Part shown: one piece after another, positions 1-9,409 of the stretch
Layout of the letters: every line of letters begins with the position of its first letter
Position numbering within the stretch: position 1 is the stretch's first letter
NCBI RefSeq assembly: GCF_000185805.1
Contig: NC_014926.1
Coordinates: 1 to 64,000, forward strand
Direction of reading: 5' to 3'
Origin: Thermovibrio ammonificans HB-1
Lineage (GTDB): Bacteria; Aquificota; Aquificia; Desulfurobacteriales; Desulfurobacteriaceae
DNA: 64,000 nucleotides
The notes under the pieces: generated by a model
Told to the model about the DNA's origin: nothing
Databases searched by the model: none
What the model saw: the letters and a program-made list of their open reading frames with translations, nothing else
Translations under genes and position numbers: made by a program

Positions 1-44
1 GATAGAGGTTAAACTCTCAAGGTAGAGATTTCAAGGAGGAGAGG

Positions 45-1523
45 ATGCTTACCCTCAACCAGGTAAAGGAGCTTCACGCCCGGGGCTACAACCTGTTCCC
101 CCTCCATACAGAGCTACTTGCAGACCTCGACACCCCCCTTTCGGCCTTCATAAAGCTGAAGGGGGTTGGCGCCAACATGCTCCTGGAGAGCGTAGAGGGG
201 GGAGAGAAGTGGGGACGCTTCTCGATAATCGGAATAGGCAGGCTCGTAACCGTTAAGAGCAAAGAGCGGTTCGGAGAGGTAAACCGGCTCGGCCGCATAG
301 AGGTAAAAGAGGTAGAGACCGACCCCCTGGAGCTCCTGAGGGAGGTGTTCAAAACGGTAAAGCCCTATAAAGTCGAAGGGCTTCCGGAAATCTGGGGGGG
401 ATTCTTCGGATACCTGGCCTACGACGCCGTTAAGTTCTTCGAGCCCAGGGTAAACGTCAACCCGAACAAGGAAGACTCGTTCCTGTACGACATGGTCTTC
501 TCCATACCGGAAGCTCTCGTGGTTTTCGACAACGTCACCCACAAAATCTCGGTAATCGCCTTCGTCTCAACCGAGAAGGGAGAAGTGGAAAACGAGTACA
601 GGAAGGGAGAGGAGAAGCTCAGAGAGGTTGTGAAGCTCCTTAGGGAGGGAAGAGCCTCCTTCCAGACCGAGCCGGCTCCAACCCAGAGCGGCTGGGTGGT
701 CAACTTCTCAGACGAAGAGTTCATGAAAGCTGTAGAGAGAGCGAAGGAGTACATAAGGGCCGGGGACATAATCCAGGTTGTCCTCTCGAGGCGCTTCGAG
801 AAGCCCTTCTACGCAGACCCCCTAACCCTTTACAGGGCCATCAGACACGTTAACCCCTCACCTTACATGTACTTCCTCGACTACCAAGACTTCCAGGTTG
901 TAGGGGCATCGCCGGAAGTCCTCGTAAGGCTGAAAAACGGCCGGGTAGAGACAAGGCCCATAGCCGGCACAAGGCGAAGGGGGAGAACTAAGGAGGAAGA
1001 CCTGGCCCTCGAGAGGGAGCTTCTCAACGACGAAAAGGAGCGGGCAGAGCACATAATGCTCGTAGACCTTGCAAGGAACGACGTAGGCAGGGTTGCAAAG
1101 GTGGGCTCGGTTAAAGTGACCGACCTTATGGTGATAGAACGCTACTCCCACGTAATGCACATAGTCTCAAACGTGGTGGGAGAGCTGAAAGAGGGGGCAG
1201 ACGCCTTCGACGTTCTAAAGGCCTGTTTCCCGGCCGGCACAGTCTCGGGAGCTCCGAAGGTGAGGGCCATGGAGATAATAGACGAGATGGAGCCCTCCGA
1301 AAGGGGCGTTTACGCAGGAGCCGTTGGCTACTTCTCCTTCGACGGCAACATGGACACGGCAATAGCCATAAGAACGGCGGTGGTACGGAGGAACAAGGTT
1401 TACGTCCAGGCGGGGGCCGGCATAGTTGCAGATTCCGTTCCCCAGCTTGAAGCAAAGGAGACGGTAAACAAGGCCAAGGCCCTGTTCAGGGCCGTAGAGC
1501 TGGCAGAGAGGGGGCTCACCTAA
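45..1523 (+). CDS. trpE: anthranilate synthase component I
   Basis: Makes anthranilate from chorismate with the TrpG glutaminase subunit, the first committed step of tryptophan synthesis in the cytoplasm. The 492-residue length is normal for TrpE. The N-terminal half has the LLES-type segment (LLESVEGG near residue 46) that binds feedback tryptophan in the family. The C-terminal chorismate-binding domain shows PIAGTRRRG, HIMLVDLARNDVGRV and the Gly/Ala-rich PAGTVSGAPKVRAMEI block. The start is ATG 45, 8 bases after a strong AAGGAGGAGAG ribosome site. No trpG is visible in the window. dnaB follows after 30 bp on the same strand and may be co-transcribed. Confidence 0.96.
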   Translation: MLTLNQVKELHARGYNLFPLHTELLADLDTPLSAFIKLKGVGANMLLESVEGGEKWGRFSIIGIGRLVTVKSKERFGEVNRLGRIEVKEVETDPLELLREVFKTVKPYKVEGLPEIWGGFFGYLAYDAVKFFEPRVNVNPNKEDSFLYDMVFSIPEALVVFDNVTHKISVIAFVSTEKGEVENEYRKGEEKLREVVKLLREGRASFQTEPAPTQSGWVVNFSDEEFMKAVERAKEYIRAGDIIQVVLSRRFEKPFYADPLTLYRAIRHVNPSPYMYFLDYQDFQVVGASPEVLVRLKNGRVETRPIAGTRRRGRTKEEDLALERELLNDEKERAEHIMLVDLARNDVGRVAKVGSVKVTDLMVIERYSHVMHIVSNVVGELKEGADAFDVLKACFPAGTVSGAPKVRAMEIIDEMEPSERGVYAGAVGYFSFDGNMDTAIAIRTAVVRRNKVYVQAGAGIVADSVPQLEAKETVNKAKALFRAVELAERGLT

Positions 1524-1553
1524 CTATATTTTAGTCTCCCTTAGGGAGAGGAG

Positions 1554-3008
1554 ATGAGTGAACTTATCGCCTTAGAGAGTGAGTACGCGGTTCTGGGGAC
1601 TATGCTCCTTGACCCCCAGGCCCTCTTTAAGGGGGTTGAGCTTTTAAAACCCGAGGCCTTCAGCACCGAAAGGCACAGAACCCTCTTTCGCTTCTTCAGA
1701 GACTTAGTTGCCGAAGGGTACCCGGAGGAGCTTCTAACCCCCTCGTTCATAAAGAACGAGCTGGCAAAGAAGGGGCTCTTTGAGAAGGTGGGGGGAGAGG
1801 AGCACCTGAACCTGCTCGTAGAGTACGCAGCCCCCTCACTGAACACCTTCGAAGCGGAGTGCCAGAGGGTCAAAGAGAAGGCCCTCCTCAGGCAGATATT
1901 CAACATAGGCAACTTCATCCAGGAGACGATTCAGAAGGCACCCGACCCGGACTACCTGCTGGAGCAGCTGGAGCAGAAGGTATTCTCCCTGTCGGAAGAG
2001 CGGGTCACGAACACCCTCGTTCCCCTAAAGGACGTCCTCTACGAGTTCGTGAAGAAGACCCAGGAGCTCATGACCCGCAGAGAGATGGTCACGGGCCTTC
2101 CCAGCGGGTTCGTAGAGCTGGACAAGATGACGTCGGGCTTTCAGCCCTCAGACCTCATAATCCTTGCCGCAAGGCCGTCGGTAGGTAAAACCGCCTTTGC
2201 CCTCTCCATAGCCTACAACGTTGCCGTCAACGAGGGTAAGAGCGTTGCAATTTTCTCCCTCGAGATGTCTAAAGAGCAGCTTGTCGCAAGGCTCGTGGCC
2301 CAAGACGCAAAGATAAGCCTCGCGAAGATAAGGAGCGGCTTCCTCAACGAGAGGGAGATGGAGAAGATTCACGACTCCGTCAGCCGGATAGAGGAGGCCC
2401 CGATTTACATAGACGACACCTCAAACATATCGGTCCTGGACCTCAGAGCGAAAGCTCAAAGGCTCAAGGCGGAAAAGGGCCTCGACCTCATAATCGTAGA
2501 CTACCTGCAGCTGATGAGGGGCATAAGGAAGACCGAGAGCCGCCAGCAGGAGGTATCGGAGATATCCCGCTCCCTCAAGATACTGGCGAAAGAGCTGGGG
2601 GTTCCCGTTATAGCGCTCTCCCAGCTCTCGAGGCAGGTTGAGCACAGGGCAGACAAAAGGCCTCAGCTCTCGGACCTGAGGGAGAGCGGTAGCATAGAGC
2701 AGGACGCCGACGTTGTGATGTTCATCCACAGGCCCGACCTGGTTAAGAAGAAGCCCGACCCGGAAGAGGAGGGAATAGCGGAGATAATCATCGCCAAGCA
2801 GCGTAACGGCCCGACCGGAACGGTCAGGTTGGCCTTTATTAAGGAGTTTACAAGGTTTGAGAACCTTGAAGAGGCCCAGGTGAGCCCCCAGGAGGAACCG
2901 GGCCAGCAGCAGGGTCTCGAGGTTCAAGAAGAGAGCAGCGTAGAGGAGCCCTTCGGTCCGGGAGACGGCGATAGCTTCGACGACTTCGGCTTCAACTTCG
3001 ACTTCTAA
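1554..3008 (+). CDS. dnaB: replicative DNA helicase DnaB
   Basis: Hexameric 5'-3' helicase that unwinds the replication fork. The helical N-terminal domain spans about residues 1-110. The RecA-like motor has Walker A ARPSVGKT near residues 206-213, Walker B LIIVDYLQLM, and the DnaB motif 4 segment LSDLRESGSIEQDADVV. The 484-residue length is usual, with an acidic, Gln/Glu-rich tail of about 45 residues that ends in repeated Asp-Phe. The start is ATG 1554 after GGGAGAGGAG. The 3' end overlaps the convergent nuclease gene by 4 bp. It is the likely target of the DnaC-like loader carried by the prophage (inference). Confidence 0.97.
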   Translation: MSELIALESEYAVLGTMLLDPQALFKGVELLKPEAFSTERHRTLFRFFRDLVAEGYPEELLTPSFIKNELAKKGLFEKVGGEEHLNLLVEYAAPSLNTFEAECQRVKEKALLRQIFNIGNFIQETIQKAPDPDYLLEQLEQKVFSLSEERVTNTLVPLKDVLYEFVKKTQELMTRREMVTGLPSGFVELDKMTSGFQPSDLIILAARPSVGKTAFALSIAYNVAVNEGKSVAIFSLEMSKEQLVARLVAQDAKISLAKIRSGFLNEREMEKIHDSVSRIEEAPIYIDDTSNISVLDLRAKAQRLKAEKGLDLIIVDYLQLMRGIRKTESRQQEVSEISRSLKILAKELGVPVIALSQLSRQVEHRADKRPQLSDLRESGSIEQDADVVMFIHRPDLVKKKPDPEEEGIAEIIIAKQRNGPTGTVRLAFIKEFTRFENLEEAQVSPQEEPGQQQGLEVQEESSVEEPFGPGDGDSFDDFGFNFDF

Positions 3009-3817
3009 GAGAGGGCCTCGGGGCAGAGGTGCCTAAACTCGCACCAGCGGCAGTTCAGCTCCGAAGGCGACGGGGTGAGCTCTCTGAAGCTCTTACCCAA
3101 AAACTCCTCTTCCACGCTCTCGATTATGGGAACGAGCTTCACCTTGAAGGCCTCTATCTCCCGCCTCGAAAAGACCACCCTCTTAACGGTTCCGTACCTT
3201 ACGTTGTGAAGCTCTAAAGCGAACCGCTGAAACTGGGGGAACTTAACAGCCGCAAGCAGGGCGTACCACCTGAGCTGGGTCTTAACCCGGTTGTCAAAGT
3301 CGTGGCTTCTGCTGGTTTTGTGGTCCACAATGTAGAGGGTCTCCCCCTTAGAGAAGAGGAAGTCGAGCTTCCCCCTCAGGAAAACGCCCCCTGAGTCGTA
3401 GGGAACGCAGCGGAGCTCCCTGTCTACCGCAAGCTCAAGCTCCCAGAACTTGAGCTCTCCCCTGTCTACCCGCCTGAGCTGGCCGTTCACAAACTTGAGT
3501 ATGTTCGGGAAGAACTGACCTATACGGTTTAGGTCTGCAAGGGGCTCCTGCTCCTTGTAGAGTCGGGCGTAGTGGAGGAGAAGCTCCTTGGAAAGGGGTT
3601 TACGCCTCAGGAAAACGGCGTTTAAGGCGTTTTCAAGAACGAAGTGGACGCCGCTTCCGAGAACTAAAAAGTCTGCCCTTTCAAGGGGTTCAAGCTTCTG
3701 GACGTAACGGAAGAAGAACTCATACTGACACCGCTTGGCCTTCTGAACCTTCGAAAACGACCAGGGCCTTAAGTGCTCAATACCTACAGTCAAATCCTGC
3801 TCTATCTGGTAAGCCAT
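3005..3817 (-). CDS. PD-(D/E)XK nuclease, RecB/AddB/Cas4-like with a likely Fe-S cluster
   Basis: Stand-alone RecB-family nuclease domain of 270 residues. Catalytic residues visible are the Asp of GKLDFLF and the D..K of IVDHKTSRSHD, followed by the QLRWYALL helix (motif QxxxY). A single Cys near residue 30 (KRCQYEF) plus C-terminal CRWCEFRHLC gives the four-cysteine arrangement of the AddB/Cas4 iron-sulfur staple. It lies tail to tail with dnaB and just downstream of proS on the same strand (22 bp gap). No helicase partner is adjacent. The role is probably in DNA repair or recombination; Cas4 is less likely because no cas gene is nearby. Confidence 0.8.
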   Translation of the reverse strand: MAYQIEQDLTVGIEHLRPWSFSKVQKAKRCQYEFFFRYVQKLEPLERADFLVLGSGVHFVLENALNAVFLRRKPLSKELLLHYARLYKEQEPLADLNRIGQFFPNILKFVNGQLRRVDRGELKFWELELAVDRELRCVPYDSGGVFLRGKLDFLFSKGETLYIVDHKTSRSHDFDNRVKTQLRWYALLAAVKFPQFQRFALELHNVRYGTVKRVVFSRREIEAFKVKLVPIIESVEEEFLGKSFRELTPSPSELNCRWCEFRHLCPEALS

Positions 3818-3839
3818 AACTCCCTTTAAAAGGAGGGGA

Positions 3840-5546
3840 CTAACCCCTCCCGATAAGCTCTCTCAGTTTTCCGACAACTCCATCAACGGGAAGCTCGAGC
3901 CGCTCCCCGCTCCTTCTAATTTTAAGCTCCACAACCCCCTCAGAGGCCTTCTTCCCTACGATAACCTGGTAGGGAATGCCGATAAGGTCGGCATCCTTAA
4001 ACTTAAAGCCGGGCCGCGCGTTCCTGTCGTCAAGGAGAACGTCAAAGCCGGCCTCCATAAGCTCAGAGTAAACCCTCTCGGCGGCCTCCACTATCTCTTC
4101 CTTCTTTACGTTTACGGGTATCACTATAACCTCAAACGGCGCAATCTCCACAGGCCAGATTATCCCGTTCTCGTCGTGACCCTGCTCAACGGCTGCGGCC
4201 ATAACCCTCGTTACCCCTATGCCGTAACACCCCATAACCATCGGCTTTTCGTTGCCCTGTTCGTCCACAAAGGTGGCCCCCATGGCCTCGCTGTACTTGG
4301 TTCCCAGCTTAAATATGTGGCCCACCTCTATGCCGCGCTTTTCAACGAGCGGAGCGCCGCACTTGGGGCAGGGCTCCCCTCCCCTTACCTCGGTAACGTC
4401 AACGAACTCTGCAACGCTGAAGTCCCTACCCCAGTTAACGTTCTTCAGGTGGTAGTCGGCCCTTCCGGCACCGGCAACGAAGTTAACCATCGGTATAACC
4501 GAGTAGTCGGCGTAAACGGGCAGGGGCAAACCGACCGGCGAAAGGTAGCCCTTGGGCTGACCGGTAAACTCCTCTATCTCCTTGTCGGTTGCAAGGCGAA
4601 CCTCTTTGGCGTTAAAGGCCTTTTTAAGCTTCGCCTCCTCAACCTCCCTGTCGCCCCTCAGGGCAAGGACAACGGGCCTTCCGTCTATAACGTAAACCAA
4701 GAGCTTGAGTATCCGCTTCTGGGGAACGGAGAGGAACCGGGAGACCTCCTCTATCCGCCTGATTCCCGGGGTGTGAACCTCCTCCACGGCCTCAAACTCG
4801 CCTTCCCTGTTCGGGGGAACTTCCGGCCTTACCTGCTGAGCCTTTTCGGTGCTTGCGGCATACCCGCACTCGGGGCAGTAAACGAGCTTACTCTCGCCGG
4901 TATCTGCAATCACCATGAACTCGTGGGAGAAACTGCCCCCTATCTCGCCCGTGTCGGCCTCAACCGCCTTAAACTCAAGGCCGAGGCGCTTAAAGATTCG
5001 GGAGTAGGTTTCGAACATATTCCAGTACTCCCTCTCGGCGTCCTCGTCGGAGGCGTGGAAGGAGTAGGCATCCTTCATTATGAACTCCCGGGAGCGCATA
5101 AGGCCGAAGCGGGGCCTTATCTCGTCGCGGAACTTGCGGCCAATCTGGTAGAGGTTAAGGGGCAGCTCCTTGTAAGACTTCACTTCCTTTCGAACCAGGT
5201 CTGTAATCATCTCCTCTGCGGTGGGGCCCAGGGCGTAGTCCCTTTCGTGGCGGTCTTTGAACTTAATCATCTCCTTACCGTAAACGTCCCACCTGCCGCT
5301 CTCCTGCCACAGCTCGGCCGGGTGCATAATGGGCAGTATAACCTCCTGCGCACCGGCCCTCTCCATCTCCTGGCGTATAACCTGCTCTATCTTCCTGATA
5401 ACTCTTGCACCGAGGGGTAAAATGTCGTAGAGGCCGGAGGCCACTTTCCTTATGAAACCGGCCCTTACAAGGAGCTTGTGGCTCGGTATCTCTGCATCGG
5501 CCGGAGACTCCTTTTTGGTAGGTATAAACGCCCTTGAAAACCTCAT
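3840..5546 (-). CDS. proS: prolyl-tRNA synthetase
   Basis: Class II aminoacyl-tRNA synthetase that charges tRNA-Pro. At 568 residues it is the bacterial type with an editing insertion between motifs 2 and 3 (about residues 230-400, containing YPVPAEYA-like proofreading-domain sequence). It shows the N-terminal FIPTKKESPADAEIPSHKLLVRAGFI, motif 2 IGRKFRDEIRPRFGLMRSREF and motif 3 GCYGIGVTRVMAA. The anticodon-binding domain begins near residue 475 (VIVIPVN). The start is ATG 5546 after GGAGG. It is divergent from the glycosyltransferase gene, with only about 40 bp between them. Confidence 0.97.
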   Translation of the reverse strand: MRFSRAFIPTKKESPADAEIPSHKLLVRAGFIRKVASGLYDILPLGARVIRKIEQVIRQEMERAGAQEVILPIMHPAELWQESGRWDVYGKEMIKFKDRHERDYALGPTAEEMITDLVRKEVKSYKELPLNLYQIGRKFRDEIRPRFGLMRSREFIMKDAYSFHASDEDAEREYWNMFETYSRIFKRLGLEFKAVEADTGEIGGSFSHEFMVIADTGESKLVYCPECGYAASTEKAQQVRPEVPPNREGEFEAVEEVHTPGIRRIEEVSRFLSVPQKRILKLLVYVIDGRPVVLALRGDREVEEAKLKKAFNAKEVRLATDKEIEEFTGQPKGYLSPVGLPLPVYADYSVIPMVNFVAGAGRADYHLKNVNWGRDFSVAEFVDVTEVRGGEPCPKCGAPLVEKRGIEVGHIFKLGTKYSEAMGATFVDEQGNEKPMVMGCYGIGVTRVMAAAVEQGHDENGIIWPVEIAPFEVIVIPVNVKKEEIVEAAERVYSELMEAGFDVLLDDRNARPGFKFKDADLIGIPYQVIVGKKASEGVVELKIRRSGERLELPVDGVVGKLRELIGRG

Positions 5547-5588
5547 CGTTCCTCCAAAATTTGGTATTCCACAGTTAAGGTGGAAGCG

Positions 5589-6659
5589 GTGAAAATTCTA
5601 CACGTAGACACGGAAAAAGGGTTAAGAGGCGGAGAGCAGCAGCTCCTCTACCTGGTAGAGGGACTGAAGAGAAGGGGCGTTAGGCAGGCCGTTGCCTGCC
5701 GGGTGGGAGACAGGCTCTTTAACCGCTGCAGGGAGCTGGGGGTGGAGGTTATCCCCTTGAAGGGGAACCAGACCTCCGACCTCTTCAGGCTCGGAGCGGT
5801 GGCAAAGGGATTTTCGCTGGTCCACGCCCACGCAGCCAAGGCCCACACCCTGGCCGCCCTCTCTAAGAAGTTCCACGGGAAGCCGGTAGTTTACACAAGG
5901 AGGGTAGACTACCCGCCGAAGCTCAACAGGCTCACCCTACTGAAGTACAAGCTCACCGACTCGGTAGTTGCAATCTCGAAGGCGGTTAAGGGGGTACTTG
6001 AAAGCAGCCTCCCCTTTTTAAAGGGGAAGGTGAAGGTAATCTACTCGGCGGTAGATACCTCCCTCGCCGGTGCAGTAGACCCAGATAGGGTTGAGCAGAT
6101 AAGGAGGGAGCTCGGCGGAGAGCCGATAATCGGCTCCTTTGCCGCACTCACACACCAGAAGGATATCCCCAACCTCATAGAGGCGGCAGGGAGGGTTGTG
6201 AAGGAGTACCCCTTTGCCCGCTTCGTGGTTTTCGGCGAGGGGAAGCTGAGGAAGAGGCTCCAAGCCCTGATAGAGGAGAGGGAGCTAACCGGTAACTTTA
6301 CCCTTTACGGGTTTGTAGAGGACGTTCCGAACTACATGAAGGCCCTCGACCTCTTCGTGCTGCCCTCGAGGAACGAGGGGCTCGGCAGCGTAATACTTAC
6401 GGCTATGCTCTTAAAGGTGCCGGTTGTGGCAACGGCCGTAGGCGGAACGGTTGAGGTTATAGAAAACGGTAAAGACGGTGTTTTGGTTCCCCCTGAATCA
6501 CCAAAAGAGCTGGCGGAGGCGGTTTTGAAGCTCCTCTCCTCTCCGAGCCTCCAGAGGGAGCTCACCCAAAACGCCTACTCTAAAGTGGTAGGGCGCTTCT
6601 GTAAGGAGGTAATGGTAGACTCTTACCTGGAGCTTTACGGGGAGGTCTTAGGTGGATAG
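5589..6659 (+). CDS. glycosyltransferase family 4 (GT-B fold)
   Basis: GT-B glycosyltransferase of 356 residues, probably acting on cell-envelope glycans. The N-terminal domain starts with KILHVDTEKGLRGGEQQ, the usual first strand and glycine loop; the C-terminal GT1 domain has the EX7E-type segment (PSRNEGLGSVILTAML) that binds the sugar nucleotide. I choose GTG 5589 because AAGGTGG lies 6 bases upstream; GTG 5580 is an alternative that adds three residues. The 3' end overlaps dnaA by 8 bp, so it may be co-transcribed with the replication genes. The sugar and acceptor cannot be read from the sequence. Confidence 0.9.
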   Translation: MKILHVDTEKGLRGGEQQLLYLVEGLKRRGVRQAVACRVGDRLFNRCRELGVEVIPLKGNQTSDLFRLGAVAKGFSLVHAHAAKAHTLAALSKKFHGKPVVYTRRVDYPPKLNRLTLLKYKLTDSVVAISKAVKGVLESSLPFLKGKVKVIYSAVDTSLAGAVDPDRVEQIRRELGGEPIIGSFAALTHQKDIPNLIEAAGRVVKEYPFARFVVFGEGKLRKRLQALIEERELTGNFTLYGFVEDVPNYMKALDLFVLPSRNEGLGSVILTAMLLKVPVVATAVGGTVEVIENGKDGVLVPPESPKELAEAVLKLLSSPSLQRELTQNAYSKVVGRFCKEVMVDSYLELYGEVLGG

Positions 6660-8067
6660 GGCCTACGAGAGCTTTCTCTCTGAGCTTAAAAAGAGGGTAA
6701 AACCCTCCCTCTTTAAGAGTGCCTTTAAGGATATGAAGCTCGCCGAGCGGTCTGACGAGAGAATCCTCCTTCAGGTGAAGGACTCGGTGCTGAAGGAGGT
6801 AATTGAGAAGAACCTTCGGCCGGTGGTAGAGGAAGCAGCCAAAAAGGTTTTCGGCCCGGTAAAGGTCGAGTTTACCGTTCCTTCAGAACCGGTAAAAACG
6901 CCACAGCCACAGCAGCTCGAACTCGGCCTATTTAAGAAGAGCCAGAAGAAGGAGGAGGAGCTTCAGTCCAACCTCAACCCCAAGTACACCTTCGAGAACT
7001 TCATAGTGGGAACGAGTAACCAGTTTGCCCACGCGGCGGCCCTTGCAGTTGCCGAAAACCCGGGTAAGGCCTACAACCCCCTGTTCATCTACGGAGGCGT
7101 AGGGCTCGGCAAAACCCACCTGATGCAGGCAATAGGCAACTACATCAAGAAGAAAAGTCCCTGGAAAAAGGTCATATACGTAACCACCGAAACCTTTATG
7201 AACCAGCTTATAGAGGCCCTGAAGTCCGACAACATCTCGTCGTTCAGAGAAAAATACAGGAACATAGACGTTCTGCTCATAGACGACATTCAGTTCATAG
7301 GGGGCAAAGAGCGTACCCAGATAGAGTTCTTCCACACTTTCAACGCCCTTTACGACGCCGGCAAACAGGTTGTTCTCACCAGCGACCGGCCGCCGAAAGA
7401 TATCCCCACCCTAACCGAGAGACTCAGGAGCCGCTTTGAGTGGGGACTCATAGCAGACATACAGCCGCCGGACTTTGAAACCAGAGTTGCAATACTCAAG
7501 AGGAAGGCAGAGCTTGAGGGAATAGAGGTCAGCGACAAGGTCATAAAGCTCATAGCCACGATAATAAAGTCCAACATCAGGCAACTTGAAGGGGCCCTTA
7601 TAAAACTGAAGGCAAAGGCAACGCTGGAAGGGAAACCGATAACCGAACGGCTTGTAAGGGAGCTCTTCTCCCAAGAGAGTCCCGAGGAAAGGGCAGAAAA
7701 GAGGCGCAGGGAGATTTCGCTGAAGCTCATAAAGACAACCGTGAGCAGCGAGTTCGGAGTAGACGAAGAGCTCCTCTTGAGCTCGTCCAGGAAGAAACAG
7801 GTTGCCCTGGCAAGGCAGGTGGCGATGTACCTGGCAAAGAGGATAGGGAACTACCCCTACACCCAGATAGCTGCGGCCTTCAACAGGGACGACCACACAA
7901 CGGTTCTCCACGCCGTTAGGAAGGTGGAAGAGCTCCGGAAGAGGGATGAAAAGATTAATCAGCTTTTAGAAAAGCTTGAACTCAAAGTTAGAGAAGAGGT
8001 TGAACGCTCTTCCCAAGTTATCCACAGTGATGTGGATAACTATGTGGATAAGTCTGTGGATAACTGA
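6652..8067 (+). CDS. dnaA: chromosomal replication initiator DnaA
   Basis: AAA+ initiator that binds DnaA boxes and melts oriC. Domain I is about residues 1-80. Domain III has Walker A GGVGLGKT (about 148-155), Walker B VLLIDDIQF and sensor/arginine-finger sequence LRSRFEWGL. Domain IV has the DNA-binding signature NRDDHTTVLHAVRKV. The start is GTG 6652, overlapping the previous gene by 8 bp, with AGGTGG-like sequence upstream. Oddly, the last 17 or so codons (VIHSDVDNYVDKSVDN) are made of DnaA-box DNA: four TTATCCACA boxes lie inside the reading frame at 8018-8063. The protein tail is therefore set by the origin sequence beneath it. Confidence 0.98.
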   Translation: MDRAYESFLSELKKRVKPSLFKSAFKDMKLAERSDERILLQVKDSVLKEVIEKNLRPVVEEAAKKVFGPVKVEFTVPSEPVKTPQPQQLELGLFKKSQKKEEELQSNLNPKYTFENFIVGTSNQFAHAAALAVAENPGKAYNPLFIYGGVGLGKTHLMQAIGNYIKKKSPWKKVIYVTTETFMNQLIEALKSDNISSFREKYRNIDVLLIDDIQFIGGKERTQIEFFHTFNALYDAGKQVVLTSDRPPKDIPTLTERLRSRFEWGLIADIQPPDFETRVAILKRKAELEGIEVSDKVIKLIATIIKSNIRQLEGALIKLKAKATLEGKPITERLVRELFSQESPEERAEKRRREISLKLIKTTVSSEFGVDEELLLSSSRKKQVALARQVAMYLAKRIGNYPYTQIAAAFNRDDHTTVLHAVRKVEELRKRDEKINQLLEKLELKVREEVERSSQVIHSDVDNYVDKSVDN

Positions 8068-8174
8068 AATCTGTGGATAACTTATTAACCGTAAATTTCA
8101 GTTATCCACATAAAAAAGTTATCCACACAGTTATCCACAGAAAAATCGCCGAGTTATCCACATAATGTGGATAA
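8018..8174. other. oriC: oriC: cluster of ten perfect DnaA boxes
   Basis: Ten copies of the 9-mer TTATCCACA or its complement TGTGGATAA occur in 157 bp. On the + strand they start at 8018, 8102, 8119, 8131 and 8154; on the - strand they occupy 8031-8039, 8043-8051, 8055-8063, 8072-8080 and 8166-8174. The four most upstream boxes (8018-8063) lie inside the dnaA reading frame. The left boxes face mainly one way and the right boxes mainly the other, with the switch around 8080-8100. Position between dnaA and dnaN is the classic bacterial origin arrangement. Confidence 0.95.
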
Positions 8175-8218
8175 CTCTGAGGGTCGAAGCCTTTGGGGCG
8201 TAAGGAAGTTTCCGAAAA

Positions 8219-8300
8219 GTGCACAATTTTTGTGCACCTATAATTATTATTACTTAGAGATATATATCTATATATCCCGTAATAGAAGTAAATATATATA
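8219..8300. other. AT-rich unwinding region with a GTGCACAA inverted repeat
   Basis: Directly after the box cluster, GTGCACAA (8219-8226) and TTGTGCAC (8230-8237) form a perfect 8-bp inverted repeat with a TTT spacer. It is followed by about 60 bp that are nearly all A and T (ATTATTATTACTTAGAGATATATATC and similar). This fits the DNA unwinding element of oriC, with the inverted repeat as a possible protein site at its edge. It also contains the likely promoter region of dnaN. The assignment is by position and composition. Confidence 0.7.
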
Positions 8301-8314
8301 GGGAGGTGAGCTTA

Positions 8315-9409
8315 ATGAAAATTAAAGTCAACAAGGCCCTGATTCGGGACGCGGTGAAAGTTGCAGCCTCGGCCGCAGATAAGAGGGGTAACGTTCCGAT
8401 ACTCTCGAACGTTCTGCTGGAGGCCGAGGATAACCTGTTAAGGCTTGTGGCAACGAATTTAGAGATAGGGATATCCACAGTTGTGGATTGTTCGGTGGAG
8501 GAGTGTGGAAAAACCACCGTTAACGCGGGCAAGGCGGCGAAGCTCTTCTCCTCTATAACGGGGGAAGAGGTGAGCCTGTCTGCAGGCGACTCTAAGCTCG
8601 TTGTAGAAACGGCAAACTCCCGGTTTTCACTTGCCACCTTACCCCCCGAGGAGTTCCCCGAGGTTGAGCTTCCCCAAACCTTTCCCGTTACTCTGCCCTC
8701 TCAGGAGATAGACAGGGCCATACGGAAGGTGGCTTACGCCGCAAGCAAGGACGAGGCCCGTTACATCCTCACCGGCGTCCTGTTCCGCTCTGTAAACGGT
8801 GCTCTCCACGCAGTTGCCACCGACGGCCACAGATTGGCCCTCTACGAGATTTCTGCAGCCGCCCAAGGGGTGAACTCGATAATTCCGAAAAAATCGCTCA
8901 GCGAGCTTAAAAAGCTGCTCAGAGAGAGCGAAGAGGTGGGGATTGTGGAAACGGGCAACAAGCTCTACTTCAACACCGGCGACACGGTGATGTGGACCTC
9001 CCTGATAGAAGGGGAGTACCCGGACTACACCGCCGTTATCCCCGAAGGGAACTCCAAAGTTCTTACCGCCGACAGGGAAGAGCTTCTCTCCGCCCTGAAG
9101 GAGGTTGCGGTAATCTTCGACAAAGAAGAGGTAAGGGGAGCGGTTTTCACCCTCTCCGACGGAAAACTTACTATAACCGCCAGGAAGATTGAGGGCGATG
9201 CCGCCGAAGAGGCCGAGGTTACAATTCCCGTAGACTACTCCGGCGGGGAGTTCCAGATAGGTTTCAACATCGTTCACCTTATTGAATCTGTGGGCTCCTT
9301 CGACGGAGAGACCCTAAAGATAGCCATGGAGGAGCCGGTTACTCCCGTCCTTATCACCTCTCCGGAGGAGCCTCAGCTCACCAACGTTATCATGCCGATG
9401 AAGGTGTGA
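8315..9409 (+). CDS. dnaN: DNA polymerase III sliding clamp (beta)
   Basis: Ring-shaped processivity clamp, 364 residues, with three repeated clamp domains. It starts MKIKVNKALIRDAVKVAASAAD and ends with the family-typical LTNVIMPMKV. I choose ATG 8315 because GGGAGGTG lies 6 bases upstream; the in-frame GTG 8306 is part of that ribosome site. A degenerate inverted pair of DnaA-box-like sequences lies inside the gene at 8471-8490. Its stop overlaps the pgsA start by one base (TGATG), pointing to a dnaN-pgsA-plsY transcript. Confidence 0.97.
   Translation: MKIKVNKALIRDAVKVAASAADKRGNVPILSNVLLEAEDNLLRLVATNLEIGISTVVDCSVEECGKTTVNAGKAAKLFSSITGEEVSLSAGDSKLVVETANSRFSLATLPPEEFPEVELPQTFPVTLPSQEIDRAIRKVAYAASKDEARYILTGVLFRSVNGALHAVATDGHRLALYEISAAAQGVNSIIPKKSLSELKKLLRESEEVGIVETGNKLYFNTGDTVMWTSLIEGEYPDYTAVIPEGNSKVLTADREELLSALKEVAVIFDKEEVRGAVFTLSDGKLTITARKIEGDAAEEAEVTIPVDYSGGEFQIGFNIVHLIESVGSFDGETLKIAMEEPVTPVLITSPEEPQLTNVIMPMKV

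Noticed and set aside
4176-5420. 414-residue open frame opposite proS
   Set aside because: It mirrors the proS codons, has no ribosome site and an unnatural composition; proS is certain.
8471-8490. Inverted DnaA-box-like pair inside dnaN
   Set aside because: Each box has one or two mismatches and lies in a conserved coding region; not counted with the ten perfect boxes.
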